Below are positions 47,099 through 59,255 of a DNA stretch of 64,000 bases, piece after piece. Positions within the stretch are counted from its first letter, which is position 1, and every line of letters starts with the position of its first letter. The stretch comes from Grifola frondosa (lineage: Eukaryota; Basidiomycota; Agaricomycetes; Polyporales; Grifolaceae), in contig LUGG01000015.1 of the NCBI GenBank assembly GCA_001683735.1, positions 1,054,001 to 1,118,000 of the forward strand. The letters run 5' to 3'. Both the position numbers and the translations under genes were made by a program. The notes under the pieces are model-generated. The model made no database searches. It saw only the letters and a list, made by a program, of their open reading frames with translations, and was not told where the DNA came from.

Positions 47099-48917
47099 CT
47101 ACAGTTCCTGTGGAGGAGAAACTGCCCTGTATGTCATCTCGAATTGTGCACCGTACGCCATTGAGCACTATGCGCTGTGTGTCCTCTTGAGCTAGGGGGG
47201 AAATGCTCCGCATCCCGTCGAGGTAGCTGGTCGGCAGTAAGGTATGAAGGATGTCGAAGAGGCCCGGTCTTGTCGGCACGACTATCTGCTCAACCTCGAA
47301 TTCCACCATGTGGCACAAGGATGCGCCCCTTAGGATCGGCCGAGTAGTCACTCGGATGATGAGGGATCCCAGTTGGATTTGTTTTGCCGATTTGCTCTGA
47401 CGATCCCGGACCCTGGCGACAGCTTCGGCAGAATGCCAGGTGCTGCTTGGTTGAAGGTGAGGGTGCATTTCCTGGATCTTCGAAGCGCCATAATCAGTGT
47501 CCGCTGAGTAGTCTCGCCAGGAAGCGTGGGCATTCTTTGCGATCATATCTACCCACACCGAGCGATCGCCGTCTTTCAGTGATTTGGACTCCCGGTCCGT
47601 TCCCAAAACGACTGCAAAAACTTCTCCAGAACTTCGATGTCGGAAAACAGCGGTACCATATCGGAACCTGCGAAACCCCTCTATCGACAAACGCAATTCC
47701 TCCCTGTCTTGCACCCACATTCTTTTTGGAGCGCGTCCCATGAACTCGAAGTCGAGCCGACGCAGCATCTCGGACTCAATGTAGAATACGCATGGTGGCT
47801 TTCCGCGCGCGCGGTGGGTGCGCGTGACGTCGGAGAGCGAGAAATTAGGCTGGATATATACCTTCTGGGTGATGAACCCCTGAGTATCATCGAAGAAGTG
47901 GAGCATGGATGACTCCTTGGTGTAATGGTCGCCTTCGGTGCGCTGCAGTCTAATGCAAACGATCTTTCCGTCATCGGAGCTGCATGCCAACGCGGCCAAA
48001 TAGATATCCTCGTCTTCCGTTTGGCGCAAAGGCAGCCAGATGTGAGTGCCGCAGTTGGTCACCGAATAATGAGGTTCTGATATTGAGAATAGTTTGTTGT
48101 AGACATTGAAGGACATTCGGCCGATGGTATGTGATAATCGAAAGTAAGAGGGAGAAGGTGCAAGCAGACCGGGCCACGGCGGTGACATGGATCCCATCTG
48201 CCAGGCGAGGACCGTTTGGTCGTTAAAACGTTTCATGATTTTCTGTTGGAGCCGAATGAAGGCATACTTGCCCTCGCCGTAGGTCGTCCGCATGTGGATG
48301 CCAAACAAACCCATCAACGAGTAAGCTCGATCTTCCTCCCTAGTGGTCTCTCTGTCTGCTGCCCAAGAAAGCCTCTGAGCCACGCTGAACCCCGTGAGTT
48401 CGGAGCGGTGCAATAATACGTCGCGAGGTATCTTTGTAACCTCCTGAATGATGTCCGCTAATTCATCCTTCGTCCCAATATCACTCCAATCCTCGGCAAG
48501 AAATACAACCTTCATCGGCGCGATCAGTTCCTGCAGTGTCCAGCCCCGCGTGAACCATTTACTGTTCTTGAAGAGCACTCCGCTGCCATTACTCCCGCGG
48601 ACGTCATCCAAATATGCGTAGCATATTTCGGAATTCTTGTACCAGATGTACATGGAGTTGACGGCCTCCGAGAGCGCGGAGCTGCTTGTCTTGTCGATGC
48701 AACATGTATCGATCCAAACCCATTCCAATCCGTCAGCACGAGCCTGCTCACAGCAGCGCGTGATTTTGTCGGAAATGGGGCGCCTCGTAGCAATATCCTG
48801 GAATGTCGTCTCGCACTTCGGGTTTGTCCACCTGTGAGACAGAATGGCGTACGGAGGCGTTGTGGAAGGGTCTGAGAAGTCTTCGAGTCGAAATATGTAC
48901 GTATGGAGTAGCTGCAT
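47064..48917 (-). CDS. HET-domain protein (heterokaryon incompatibility type), 617 residues
   Basis: One uninterrupted frame from 48,917. Residues about 1-220 form the HET domain as found in basidiomycetes: MQLLHTYIFRLEDFSD, PPYAILSHRW, WVWIDTCCIDKTSSSALSEA, MYIWYKNSEICYAYLDDV, WFTRGWTLQELIAP, then REEDRAYSLMGLFGIHMRTT with YGEGKYAFIRLQ. HET domains mediate self/non-self recognition and cell death in fungi. The C-terminal half (LPLRQTEDEDIYLAALACSS onward) is shared with the two other HET copies in this window. Its last residues (QFARCILPV-stop) are encoded by SINE-like copy 2, so the original C-terminus was cut or replaced; the third HET copy runs on with about 200 more residues. Whether it still works is unknown. 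Confidence 0.8.
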   Translation of the reverse strand: MQLLHTYIFRLEDFSDPSTTPPYAILSHRWTNPKCETTFQDIATRRPISDKITRCCEQARADGLEWVWIDTCCIDKTSSSALSEAVNSMYIWYKNSEICYAYLDDVRGSNGSGVLFKNSKWFTRGWTLQELIAPMKVVFLAEDWSDIGTKDELADIIQEVTKIPRDVLLHRSELTGFSVAQRLSWAADRETTREEDRAYSLMGLFGIHMRTTYGEGKYAFIRLQQKIMKRFNDQTVLAWQMGSMSPPWPGLLAPSPSYFRLSHTIGRMSFNVYNKLFSISEPHYSVTNCGTHIWLPLRQTEDEDIYLAALACSSDDGKIVCIRLQRTEGDHYTKESSMLHFFDDTQGFITQKVYIQPNFSLSDVTRTHRARGKPPCVFYIESEMLRRLDFEFMGRAPKRMWVQDREELRLSIEGFRRFRYGTAVFRHRSSGEVFAVVLGTDRESKSLKDGDRSVWVDMIAKNAHASWRDYSADTDYGASKIQEMHPHLQPSSTWHSAEAVARVRDRQSKSAKQIQLGSLIIRVTTRPILRGASLCHMVEFEVEQIVVPTRPGLFDILHTLLPTSYLDGMRSISPLAQEDTQRIVLNGVRCTIRDDIQGSFSSTGTVEIQFARCILPV

Positions 48918-49627
48918 GCTTTCTGCTTGGGAGCTGTATGAATAATGTGAATATGTGATTTGTCCATGATACTCACGTAGTTAATCAAGAGAAACGCTGA
49001 GACATTGTCACTTTGTGAGAATAAGTGTTCAGGACGAAGGTAATATGCGTTGGAGTGAACGTTAATCACGTCGTGCAGCTGCACAGACTCGTCAAAAGAC
49101 GTGAGGAATATAATGCTCACACGTATCAGCCAGTGAAGATGCGCTAGGTAGATGATAAAGATATTATCAGTTCGGAACGCTCAAGGAAGATTTTGTATTC
49201 CAACTATGCCAAGGCCCAGGTGGACCTCGAACAAGACTGCTATGATTAAACCTAATATGAACATAATAGTAATTGATAGTAACGTCTCACCGCAAAAATC
49301 TTTTCACTCGCTCTCGCTTCGTTCAATAGTGCGCAGTGGGATGAGATCGTTCTGCCGCGACGCTGCATGATCAACCGATTGATCGGCAGATATCAGCCCG
49401 ATGCTTTATGGTCGGAGTTCGCTGGAGGAGAAGGCAGACAGTGGCTTATGTGCTGAGTCTTGAAGGGCCTACAGGCTGCGAGCCGTATATGCAGTTAATT
49501 TGATTTCAGATACTACTAAGCATTCCAACGTCGTTTTAGTTCGATGACAGTACTGTTCTTGTCAACCAGGATAGATCGGTCAGAAGCCGTACAGATCATG
49601 TGCGGTATGTAACAACAACCTCGCGCT
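48918..49627. other. Intergenic region between HET 1 and the ammonium transporter
   Basis: Upstream region of the HET gene and 3' flank of the transporter gene. No gene is seen; short frames lack features. Confidence 0.4.
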
Positions 49628-51621
49628 TCAGGTTCTGGGAAATATGGCTGTCAGGAGTGTCCACTTCTCTTGCAATGTGGATATGACCAGTAGTTGCAGG
49701 GATATCTCCGTGAGAGCGCACTCATCCTGCGAGCGGCGTCCCCTCGCATTGATGTCAATTCCGACGTAGTCGTATGCAAACTCGCCCATCTCCGCATCGT
49801 CAATGCCGAGGACTTCGGCCTCTTCACTTGCGCGCAGACGCAGGCCCGGAATAAAGTGCATGACCCACAAGATCATCGTCTTTTGAGCACACATCAGTGA
49901 TAGCGTCAGGTGAGTTGAAGGGTAGCTGCTTGCCGTAACGACGAAGGAATAGCTCATTCCAGCAACAGAGCCAGCGATATAGGCGAGCTGGATGTAATGG
50001 TGGTCGAGCCAGCCGCCTGGAATCACAGTAACACCATCAAAACCAGCCACGCTCGCCTGCGCGAAGAAGGCCGTGAGGATCTACCAAAAAGGATTAGTAG
50101 AGAAATTATATATCGCAATGGCGTTAGTGGACGTACGTTTCCTACTAGGCCTCCCACCCCATGAGACGCGAAAATCTACGGTCGTAAAATCAATACAAGT
50201 TACATTACGACAAATAAGGGAAAACACGTACATCGAGAAAGTCATCATAGCCAAATATAAACTTCAGCTGTGTAGCGAAGTTACAGAGTGTGCCAGCCAT
50301 GACTCCAAATAAGACCGCGGCGGCTATCAGCGAATGTCAGAACGGGCCTTTGGGAGGGATGAGATTGGTGAGCATACGCGAGCCAACGAAACCGGAGGCG
50401 GGAGTGATGGCAACGAGTCCAGCAATGGCACCAGAACAAAAGCCAACAGCCGACCACTTACGACCAAGGCGGTAATCCTGGAACGTAGAATCGTTTCAAC
50501 GAGCCATTCTATACACCAAGTTCGACACATACCCAGAACATCCATGTCAGTCCACCAACGCTAGGAGCCAGATTCGTAATGAAACATGCTTGCACGGCAC
50601 GCAAGTTCGCAGACAACGCGGAGCCGCCGTTGAATCCGAACCAGCCGAACCACAGGAACACCGTACCGACAACGACGTAGGTAGTGTTGTGAGGTTTATA
50701 GGCAAGGCGATTCGTCCCGTATCCTCTGCGTTTTCCCAGGTACACTGATATGGCAAGGGCGGCGGTGCCGGAAGATATGTGTACGGGCGTTCCCCGGCAA
50801 AATCGAGCACACCGAGGACCATGGCCCACCCGTTAGAATTCCACATCCAGCAAGCGATCGGGTCATATACAATTGTTGACCAGACGAAGACAAAGACCAT
50901 GATGGGTCCGAGGCGCGCGCGCTCCGCAAAGGCTCCAACAGCGAGCATAGGACTATGAAAACAAGACGACAATGAGGTGGTAACGGACTCTCATGAGGAA
51001 ACATACGTGATAGCTGCGAACATCAGCTGGAAGATGCAGTAGGCAATGGAAGGAATGCGAGGGCTGCCGATAGATGGCTTTTCCAGGACACCCCTCAAGC
51101 CAAAATATCCTATGATAATATCAGTTGGAAGAAAGGTTTGTCACCTCAATCAGACCTACGGAGATCACCAATGAAAGGACTGGCAGTGTCGCTAAAGGCT
51201 AGCGAGAAGCTTTGCACAGAGATCGAATTAGTGGATTATGAACTAGTATGGGGCGAAGTAAGCTCACCCCCAAAAGAACCACTAATGTAAGAACAGACAT
51301 TGATAAAATATTATATATCACGAATTAAAGCAACATACCTGAAATGAAACGACAGCGAGAGTCATCATAGATGCCCAAATCATAGAGAGGGCATTCTTGC
51401 GGCGTAAAAGTCCAGAGTACAAGAAGCCAACACCAGGAATCATAATCCACACCAATGCCGTGGAGGAAAGAACCCATGCAATGTCACCAAGGTCGTATAC
51501 AAGTGTCTTGCCAGAGTCCGGATCATACCAGTTGAGAGATCCAGCTAGTCGCAGCACATTATATGAGCACACGATAACGAGAGAACAAGGACTTACATCC
51601 ATCGTAAGTGATATTGACCAT
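49628..51621 (-). CDS. AMT: Ammonium transporter, AMT/MEP family
   Basis: Plasma-membrane ammonium channel/transporter. About 11 exons: the start exon 51,621-51,597 (MVNITYDG) joins SGSLNWYDPDSGKTLVYDLG and the hallmark LVWIMIPGVGFLYSGLLRRK. Then come a 14-base micro-exon (WFFWG), FSLAFSDTASPFIGDL, YFGLRGVLEK, WSTIVYDPIACWMW, the signature region GTPVHISSGTAALAISVYLG with VFLWFGWFGFNGGSALSANL, DYRLGRKWSAVGFCSGAIAG, AAVLFGVMAGTLCNFATQLK, IFASHGVGGLVGN, and MILWVMHFIPGLRLRASEEA with DDAEMGEFAYDYVG, ending at 49,628. Near 50,792 a run of C (G on the coding strand) is one base short, so DFAG and GTPVHIS are out of frame. Everything else is intact, so this may be a sequencing error or a fresh mutation. 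In fungi these genes are usually induced under nitrogen limitation; no GATA sites were mapped here. Confidence 0.85.
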
Positions 51622-52527
51622 GGTTTTACTCTCTGAGGGAACTATAACCAAGTCAAACGATAAGAATGGTCTTGAGGAGCGGAAAAGTGAAGGAGGGGAA
51701 GTGCTGTAAGAGCAGAAGGCGAGACACTGGTATAAATCCACCAGGAAGCTTCTACTGTCCTAGCCCTTGATCTTAGTGGTCGTCCAACCATGAGAGTGCT
51801 CCTTATCTGAGAACATTCTCGGTGCTCAAATATCTTCTTTCGTCAACCGCGGTCTATTTGCGCGCGCCAATCTTTACGTTGAATGACGGTGATACCAATG
51901 CCCACTGCGTTGAATGCGAGGATTATCGCTTTGCCAGAATGCCATAGTTTTGCCTAGTCGCCACGATGGTGCTGACGGCGCTAGTCCAATGCCTTAGAGC
52001 GTAAAGACCAAGCGAGACCGGCCAGATCTAACCGAGGTTCAATAAAACATAATCGGACAGGAGAGATAATAACTCGACAGAAGCTTACTACAAACAAGAA
52101 GTTATGATGTCCAACAATTGAAGACGACTGATCAGAAATTTGACATGCGTCACCTCCGGCAACGAGACCGTTACCATCGTTCAGTTATGCATTGTTTCAG
52201 CGACGAGTTATAGCTTCGCATGGTATCACCCAAATCATGTAACTACTAAACTCAACGATGGTAACTTTTGAAACAGTTCGGAACTACAGCGATAGTAGTG
52301 ACACAACCTGATGAGCAGGTTGACGGATAAGTGACACTGGCAGAACTTTATCTATTATGTCCACTTACCTGAATGTATAAAACACGAGACTTACGGCCTG
52401 AGGCCTGAGACTGTCCCAGGCATCGAAAATACTAAATGGAGCGTCTCGACTTTCGAGTTCTTGCAGTGCCAAAGGAAGGCAGTACTGTCACGTGCAACAA
52501 CACGTCGCGACTGTTCAGTGTCAATAG
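51622..52527. other. Intergenic region upstream of the ammonium transporter
   Basis: Contains the transporter promoter. I see no other gene and no clear element up to the MITE. Confidence 0.4.
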
Positions 52528-52747
52528 CATCAGCAAAACTCGAATTTTCCTTGCCACTCTTTGGGCTCTTCTCGGTTCTTTTCTGTTCTTTTCTTACTTA
52601 TCAACGTGAAAAATTGCCTTTTTTGGACACCTTTTAAGTAAAAAAAGGAGCGAGCCCTCCTTTTGTTCCTTTTTCTTCTTAATTTTCTTAAATAAGCATT
52701 TTAAGTAGTAAAAAGTAACTAAAAGGAAAATTCGAGTTTTGCTGATG
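52528..52747. mobile_element. MITE copy 1 (220 bases)
   Basis: Perfect terminal inverted repeats of 25 bases beginning CATCAGCAAAACTCGAATTT, AT-rich interior, no coding capacity. It lies exactly where the Helitron 2 helicase frame stops. The flanking bases show no clear target duplication. A relative is at 61,758-61,950. Confidence 0.7.
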
Positions 52748-55700
52748 CAGACATTGTGTGTAATCATGACTTTAGCACCACGGGCAAGAACCAACTCAGC
52801 CTCCAGTCCAGCTGCATCCTCTGTCGACGCCTTCGCGGCATCAGGACCGCTGTCATGCTTTGCCTTGATACGTGCACATGGACAATTTAATGCAACCAGC
52901 TGTTTCAAGTTAGCATCCTCGACTGCTTCTGTTTTGTGAACAAGCACATGCAGTCCTTGAACGAGTCTTGCTCCAAGGGTGGCAATCGTGCATGATGGCG
53001 AGACCGCAGAAGTTCCCAATCATCGACGGTGAGTCCTCCACTGCTTGCATGAGATAACATTGCCCGAAACTGTTGCTGTTCAATAGAATCTCCATGCTGC
53101 CTGTGAACAACTTGTAGACGATAGCTTTCAGTGAATGATCGGTACAACGCACTACCGTCCCGGCTACGTTGCACATTATCTGATGTATTTTCAACAGGAC
53201 ATGGAGGAGCATACAGAGGATGATCGCCAACTGGCGGCAGTTGTGCAAAATCGCCAAATAGAGCAACGTGGAAGCCTCCTAAGGGTGAGTCATCCGGCCT
53301 GAGCTGTCGAAGTCGAGAGTCTACTTTGGCAAAGAGACGCTGGCCAAGCATGGATTTTTCGTCAATTATGACAAAATGTATGTCCTTCCACTGTTGCTGC
53401 AGCCTAGCAAGACGAGATCCCAATAAGGTGCTGAATGTACCAGAGGTAGCTGGAAGAGACAACGCAGAGTGGATGGTACGTCCACTAATATTCCAAGCAG
53501 CCACACCAGATGGTGCTAGGACACGAATCGGGTCGGGTTTATTATTCTCGGTTGCAAGACGACGAAGCTCTTGACAGATTGCCCGAATAAGGTAAGTCTT
53601 GCCGCAGCCTGCAGTTCCGTCAATGTTGAGATGCGTGGGAATGACATTCTGCTCCTGCAGTATCTTCTCGTATACTCCCATGTAGTGGTCAAAGATTTGA
53701 CGCTATTCTGCTTCTAACATTGTGATGTCCACCGGTGTGGTTTCTCCAAGATTTTCATCTGGGCTCTCCGTGTCGACCCGTCTTCGATCTGCAATATATG
53801 ACGCCATAGTTTCTATGTCTGCCCAACGAGTATGGGCTTCATTCAAGTCCCAGCCTTCATCAATCGGATGTCGACCAAGATCACCGGCTTCGAAAGTGGG
53901 GAGCATGGCATTGGGCCAAAGGTGTGCATACAGCTGCCAGTCAGTTTCATCCATCTCCGCAAGGTCTGCATCAATCTCCTCATCTTCATCCACCTCATCT
54001 GATGGCTGATTCTCTAGTTGCCAATCTCGCAGTGTATCTTTCAAGTGAGGGTGGTTGTTTCATTGACATTCCGTGAAGACATGTTCCCAGGTTTGCGGCT
54101 GTCCATCCACATCCAAGGTGCGTAGCTGCTCAAGGGTTCAGAATGGATGGTGCAGTAAAATCTTGGTTCTGCAGTAGTCATTATAATGTGGATCTTCCGC
54201 ATTTGGAGAGAGTCGTGGAAATACTCGGAGAATTACCGAAGTTGAGTCTCGCCGTTTTCGCCAAGCTTTGTTGTACCAGCTGTATTTCTGAAACAAATCA
54301 TGCATTGATAGGTCTTCAAGGTTATCGGGGTGCTTCATATATCTAATGAGGTGGTCAGCCAGGCCGGCTATATGGAAGTGGTTGGTACGTACCGCTGTAT
54401 CCATGATTCTCTGGTCATTGGACGATCATCTCCAACTATCCCAGGATCTCCAACTTCATCCTCTATTGCATCGGAGCCAGCTAGCACTCTGAGCGCACCA
54501 TCTTTTGATAGGTTGAGACTCTCAAAGGTCACTGATGTGCGAACAAGCGGAATTCCGAGCAGCAGGTGTGCAGTCTCTTGGGCAGAGTAAGTTCGTTCTC
54601 CCAACATTTTATTCAAAAGCTTCTGACATGCTGATTGTGCAGCTCCTGCGCTGTCCATGTGCTGCACAATATCCATGAGCATGGCCGGAAATGCAGGTGC
54701 GCTAGATTCCGCTTTTGACGCATATTTGGCAATGTAACTGTCAAAGTGAGTGCTTCGTTGTGAGGTGCTCGATCTATCAGATATAATTCATTACTCACCT
54801 CAGTGCGGCTTCTTGACTCAGTACTGGCTTAATGTCAATGTTGGCACGCCACGCCATAATCATAGCATGATTATGCCCATTAACTAAAGCATCATTCCGT
54901 CGTGGCTCGAAGCGTACACGTCCCTTGCTGTCAAAACCCATTCCCGCAGAGTCACGACATGGAAGAGGATAATCAAACCGACAAACGTTCTGCATGTCTG
55001 TACCTCCGGGCACCTTTCGTTTGACCTGGCAGTAGCCCGGCATACATTTTGTGTGTCGTTCAACCCAATTGAGCAAATCCGCCAACTCCTGCTTTGTATT
55101 TTCGAGCTCCTGTGGGCGACGACTACATGGATGTACACCGAACAATGGTGTGTTTTCGTCGGGTCTTGGACTTGGATTCCATGCTGTGATAAGCTGCTCC
55201 CAGTACATTACAAATCTGGACATTTTTGCATGCTGCTCATCGGAGATGATTGTATCTGGTTCCTTGAGGAGATTCCAGTTAATTTCGTCAGGTTTTGGAG
55301 CATCCTTCAGCCAGAAGAATCCATGCACATGGCCACTACCTCGATCCTGCCATTCGTAACAATACCAGAAGTGAGTAACTCCCAATAAAGGGCCTAGAAA
55401 GTGTTTGAGGAAGAGCTGAACTCGCAGATCTAGATACATAGCAGCAAGATGAGGATTGTTGTTGAGTGCAAGTCGCCATTGTCGTCTTGCCATACCGGAG
55501 TCTCCATCGGGGCACTTCAATTTCTGATGGCATGTGGTCATGCAGATCTGGCCATTGAAGGTCTGCAGCGCTCAACGTGAAGAAGACGTGAGGAGAGGAG
55601 TGGATTCTAATCATATCCATCAGCTCGGCACGTCTCAGAAGCCAGTAAGCACGGGTTCCACAGAGGTTGCCACCATAACGAATCATTATGCTTGCAAGCA

Positions 55701-57730
55701 GGTTATCACCATCATCAAGCATCTGTCTGATGTCAGCGGCTGTAAGACCAGCTGCATCATGATGCTGTCACACAAATATTCGTGCTTGGGCATGTGAGCG
55801 GTGACGTTGGAGTGTGTTGAAAGCGAACCAAGGGAACCGTCTATGGCGTGCAAATCGTGCATCATGAAATCGTAGCAGGTGAGTGAAGTATTCACCAAGT
55901 TCAATTTTGCGCAAGCGTGGCTGATGAAAGTCACCCGATCCATCTGGGAACAGCATGGGGAATGCTTTCACAATGTAACCTGATGTCCGCTCATCGATGG
56001 CATTGCCGTCCAACTGTGGTGCTCCGAGCTGAGGCAAGATGTGAGTAAGTGTAATATTGCTTAATCAATTGCAGTGCTCACCACTGTGTGGGTCTGTTCA
56101 TAGGTGATCGGACCACTGTTCAATGCCTGATTCGCCATGTTACGCACTTGTTGAACCTCAGTCTGACTATGTTGACCAATGTTCAATACACCACTTGTAT
56201 GCTGCTCTACCTCTCCGTCATCTCCCGTTTCTGTTCCAGCAGCTTGGTTCGGTCCAGCAGCTTCATAAAGTCCATTATCTTGCAGCCCGGCCCTACAAGT
56301 TGGAATTCGATGAGCAACTGACCCATTCTCCGGTAGCTGGGACAAAGCATTCTCATCCACTTGTAAGTCTGCATAGTTCGGATCATGTGCAATCTTGTAT
56401 TGTAGGGCATCCCAAACTTTTGATCTGCATACCACGAAATCCACATGTCGACTCATGTCGGTATTATCACGACGGATGATGACTGTGTCGGTCTCTTCGG
56501 GAAGACGCGGGAGACGTGTCGCTAGCACGGAGATATCTTGAGGTAAGTTGACTATATGCTCCTTGTAGCATAGCTGACGCCCTTTTATATACCGGACTTG
56601 CATCATTGGTAGAACTCTAGAAATCAGCATCTCCTCCATGTCAGTTAGATGTTTTAGGCATGGTGGCTATTTGATTGCTTTTTGAGGTGAGTTTAGCACG
56701 CTACCACCACTATCACAATGACGGATTTCACTCACCCGGGTCCACATGATTCTCAGCACCAAACTTCTTTACGGGATCTCCCTTGTCTGCACGGCATCTC
56801 GAACAACTTCCATCGCGCATATCCATGTTGAAGTTTTGCTCATGACATTCGTCACAACTGTCAAGCTTCAATGCAGCTAATTTCTGTCGAAAGACTGCAA
56901 GGAGCCTTGTTTCTCGTCCCGACAGTGCGCTTTCTTGAGGTATGTCGATATTAATGAAATCTGTGTCATCTCCAAAGAACTGATCAAACTCATCAGTTTC
57001 AATGCCTTCAGGGTGATTATTTTCAATAACATCATCTGGATCCGGGTCATCCTCGGCGTCATTTTGTGTGGCTACTGCTCGAGCTCGGCCTCTGTCTCGA
57101 CAACCTTTACAGGTTGCCAGTAAGTTACTGTTTTCACTTCGGCAGTCATCCTCGTCGACTTGGCGTCTGCACCCCGAGCACCATCTGCGGCCTATTGCAT
57201 TGTGAAGTTGAGTACATATTCCTTTCAAAAGTCAATATTTGCATACCTGCAGCCATTGCTTCCTGACATCTTCTCAGCCCAGCTTCTATTGCGGCCTTTC
57301 GACATTTCTCGCAGGTCTTCAATAACAACTCGGGATTATTTTCATTTTGACGTGAGGGTTTCGTGAACTGTCTGCGTTTCTTGAGCTTACGACACTTTGT
57401 GCATCTTTCAAGCTTGTGACACCTGGTACACCGTGAGTGTGACGGCCCACCCGGCACTATGACAAATGAATTGAGTGGATAGGGACAGAGGCAGAGGGAG
57501 CATCTCTTGACCACAGGCAGTCATATGGTGAGTCTTGTTTCGCCAGAGCATCGCATACAAAGACGACGCACGGCGTCCCAATGACGGTCCGTTGCAGGTA
57601 CATCTTGCCTACATCGAGTGCAGTATTGATCACCTTGATTTTGGAGAGTGCTGAGGACGGCGGGCATGATGTTCAGTCGGTGAGTGGTAAGTGAAGAAAT
57701 TTGGGTGGCTTGCTCTAACCACTGTTTCAT
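52748..57730 (-). mobile_element. Helitron 2 (different family, truncated at its 3' side)
   Basis: A second rolling-circle element on the minus strand with Cys-rich N-terminal modules, a DUF6570-like region, an HUH Rep domain and a Pif1-type helicase. The helicase stops at GAKVMITHNV, immediately before MITE 1; the last helicase motifs and the 3' hairpin/CTRR end are missing. The 5' end was not resolved but is probably between 57,730 and 58,060. Confidence 0.7.
52748..57730 (-). pseudogene. Helitron 2 RepHel: Cys-rich N-terminus, DUF6570-like region, HUH Rep, Pif1 helicase
   Basis: N-terminal zinc-ribbon-like pairs: YCTRCRQDVP with RLCMRCSG, RCTRCHKLERCTKCRKLKKR, RRWCSGCRRQVDE with CKGCRDRG, and CDECHEQN with CSRCRADKG. 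MEEMLISRVLPMMQVRYIKG with VNLPQDISVLATRLPRLPEE (56,639 on) is DUF6570-like. Rep: FPMLFPDGSGDF, then the HUH motif in CYEWQDRGSGHVHGFFWL (near 55,330), and the paired Tyr in DSYIAKYASKAES (near 54,735). Helicase: HLNIDGTAGCGKTYLIRA (Walker A, near 53,610), HFVIIDEKSMLGQRLFAKVD, VALFGDFAQLPPVGDHP, LEAELVLARGAKVMITHN (52,760). Damage: an in-frame TGA after ARIFV (55,768), another possible one at 57,521, a one-base shift near 55,530, and loss of the C-terminus. Several short introns also seem present. Confidence 0.75.
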
Positions 57731-59255
57731 ATCGTCTGTATGCCACCATTGCCACCACCAAAGTGCGACACGCCAGGTGGCTCGAACACGTCGGGTGGCT
57801 CAGCAACCGTTGCATTATAGGAGCGCAGATTTTGCTGTCATATTGCATTCAAAAATGTATCATACTGGTGTAGAATTGCTCGATAGAATTAATGGTGATT
57901 TTTTTGAGATTTTTGCGCTTAAGTGCGCAGCTCTATGAGGACTTCTGAGTTGCTTGAATTTCGTTTGCGAAACGTGCATTTGTACTTGTTTGTTCCACCT
58001 CACTCCCCTCCTAGTCGATGAATGCTCGCTACGCTCGCAATTATTGATACATATCAATACTTCGACACTGCCGAGAAGTATTTATTTTTACTGAATTGTA
58101 TCGTATTGTATTCGTATTGTATTCGTATGTAATTCTATTTATTGTGGATTGAAATACATCTAGGTACGTGACGTCAATGTGACATTGTCTCCTAAGCCCT
58201 GCTTCAGCCACACCTCGGTGACCACCATCTTCGACGCGGATTCGGCAGTCATCGAAGAGCGTGCATCCAAGAGGGTGTGTCTACTCTGTGACAATAAATG
58301 CTCGACCAACACACTGACTCCGGGAATGGCAAGAACATCCCGTGCAATGCGAGAATGTGTCGGAAACTGTAGTGTGTGAGTCTAAAATCAGTAAGAAAAC
58401 TTCAAACTTGGGTATGCTGAGACATTCTGCATGGAGAAGGCCAAACTGGTGCACTTCCGTCAAATTCCGCCCATCTCAGCTCGAAAAATCTGCGCTTCCG
58501 GTATTATAAAAATATGATTAAATACAGCACCCGTAATCTATTGTATTGTATTTTAATGTATTGAATTCAATGATATTCTGCAGGAAAAGAATACAGCCGA
58601 GGGTCATATTTAATCATATTTAATCAGTATTCTGAGATTATAATGCATTATATTTTTATTCTTGGACAGCCCTAAGTGTCAATAGCCGCATCGAGAATGG
58701 AAATGAGATTGCCAACAACAATGCTACATTTCGGGAAGATATGATGTTACACTCTGCTACAGTCCAGGATACTATATGGCAACTCTTACACATCTAGTTC
58801 GACCGGTATTCGACAGACCTCAGCTGTCTTTCTCGTATATGATTTGTGCTGGCCCCCTAGGTAATGCATCAATAATCGACCTATTCCAGAAAAGATATGA
58901 TATCACCTCTTCTCCTTTCCCTAGATCAAATTGCTTATCCAGAAAATCAAATCGAAGAACAATAGATCAACGTACGTTCTCCTTCCAGCTAATCTGGGCT
59001 TTGAATTCAGCGAGACCAAATAACAACTTATAATCGCGCAGATATTCTGCAACTCGATCTGATCGTAATCGCTATCCTTCTTCAATACTTATGCAAATAC
59101 ATTTGGTACATACTATAATATATATCCCCATGTTAATGAATCCCGTGTGTGACCCAGCTAAGTGCGATATATAATTCTACAGCCTGATGCTGATATGACT
59201 GTCATGTCTAGTCAAGTATGCCGTCAACTTCGGTCGCATACAATCACTTCTGGTA
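57731..59255. other. AT-rich intergenic region with simple repeats
   Basis: Contains TATTGTATTG-type simple repeats at about 58,085-58,145 and again near 58,540-58,560. A 66-codon plus-strand frame at 58,179-58,379 is coding-like (EERASKRVCLLCDNKCST) but has no partner exons I can join. Otherwise nothing is seen. Confidence 0.4.

Noticed and set aside
48524..49120. A 198-codon minus-strand frame overlapping the start of HET 1
   Set aside because: Its 3' half is the alternate frame of the strong HET domain coding sequence and its 5' half has no features.
52560..52740. C-terminal Lys-rich extension of the Helitron 2 helicase
   Set aside because: The lysine- and phenylalanine-rich tail is read-through into MITE 1; the conserved helicase sequence stops at the MITE border.
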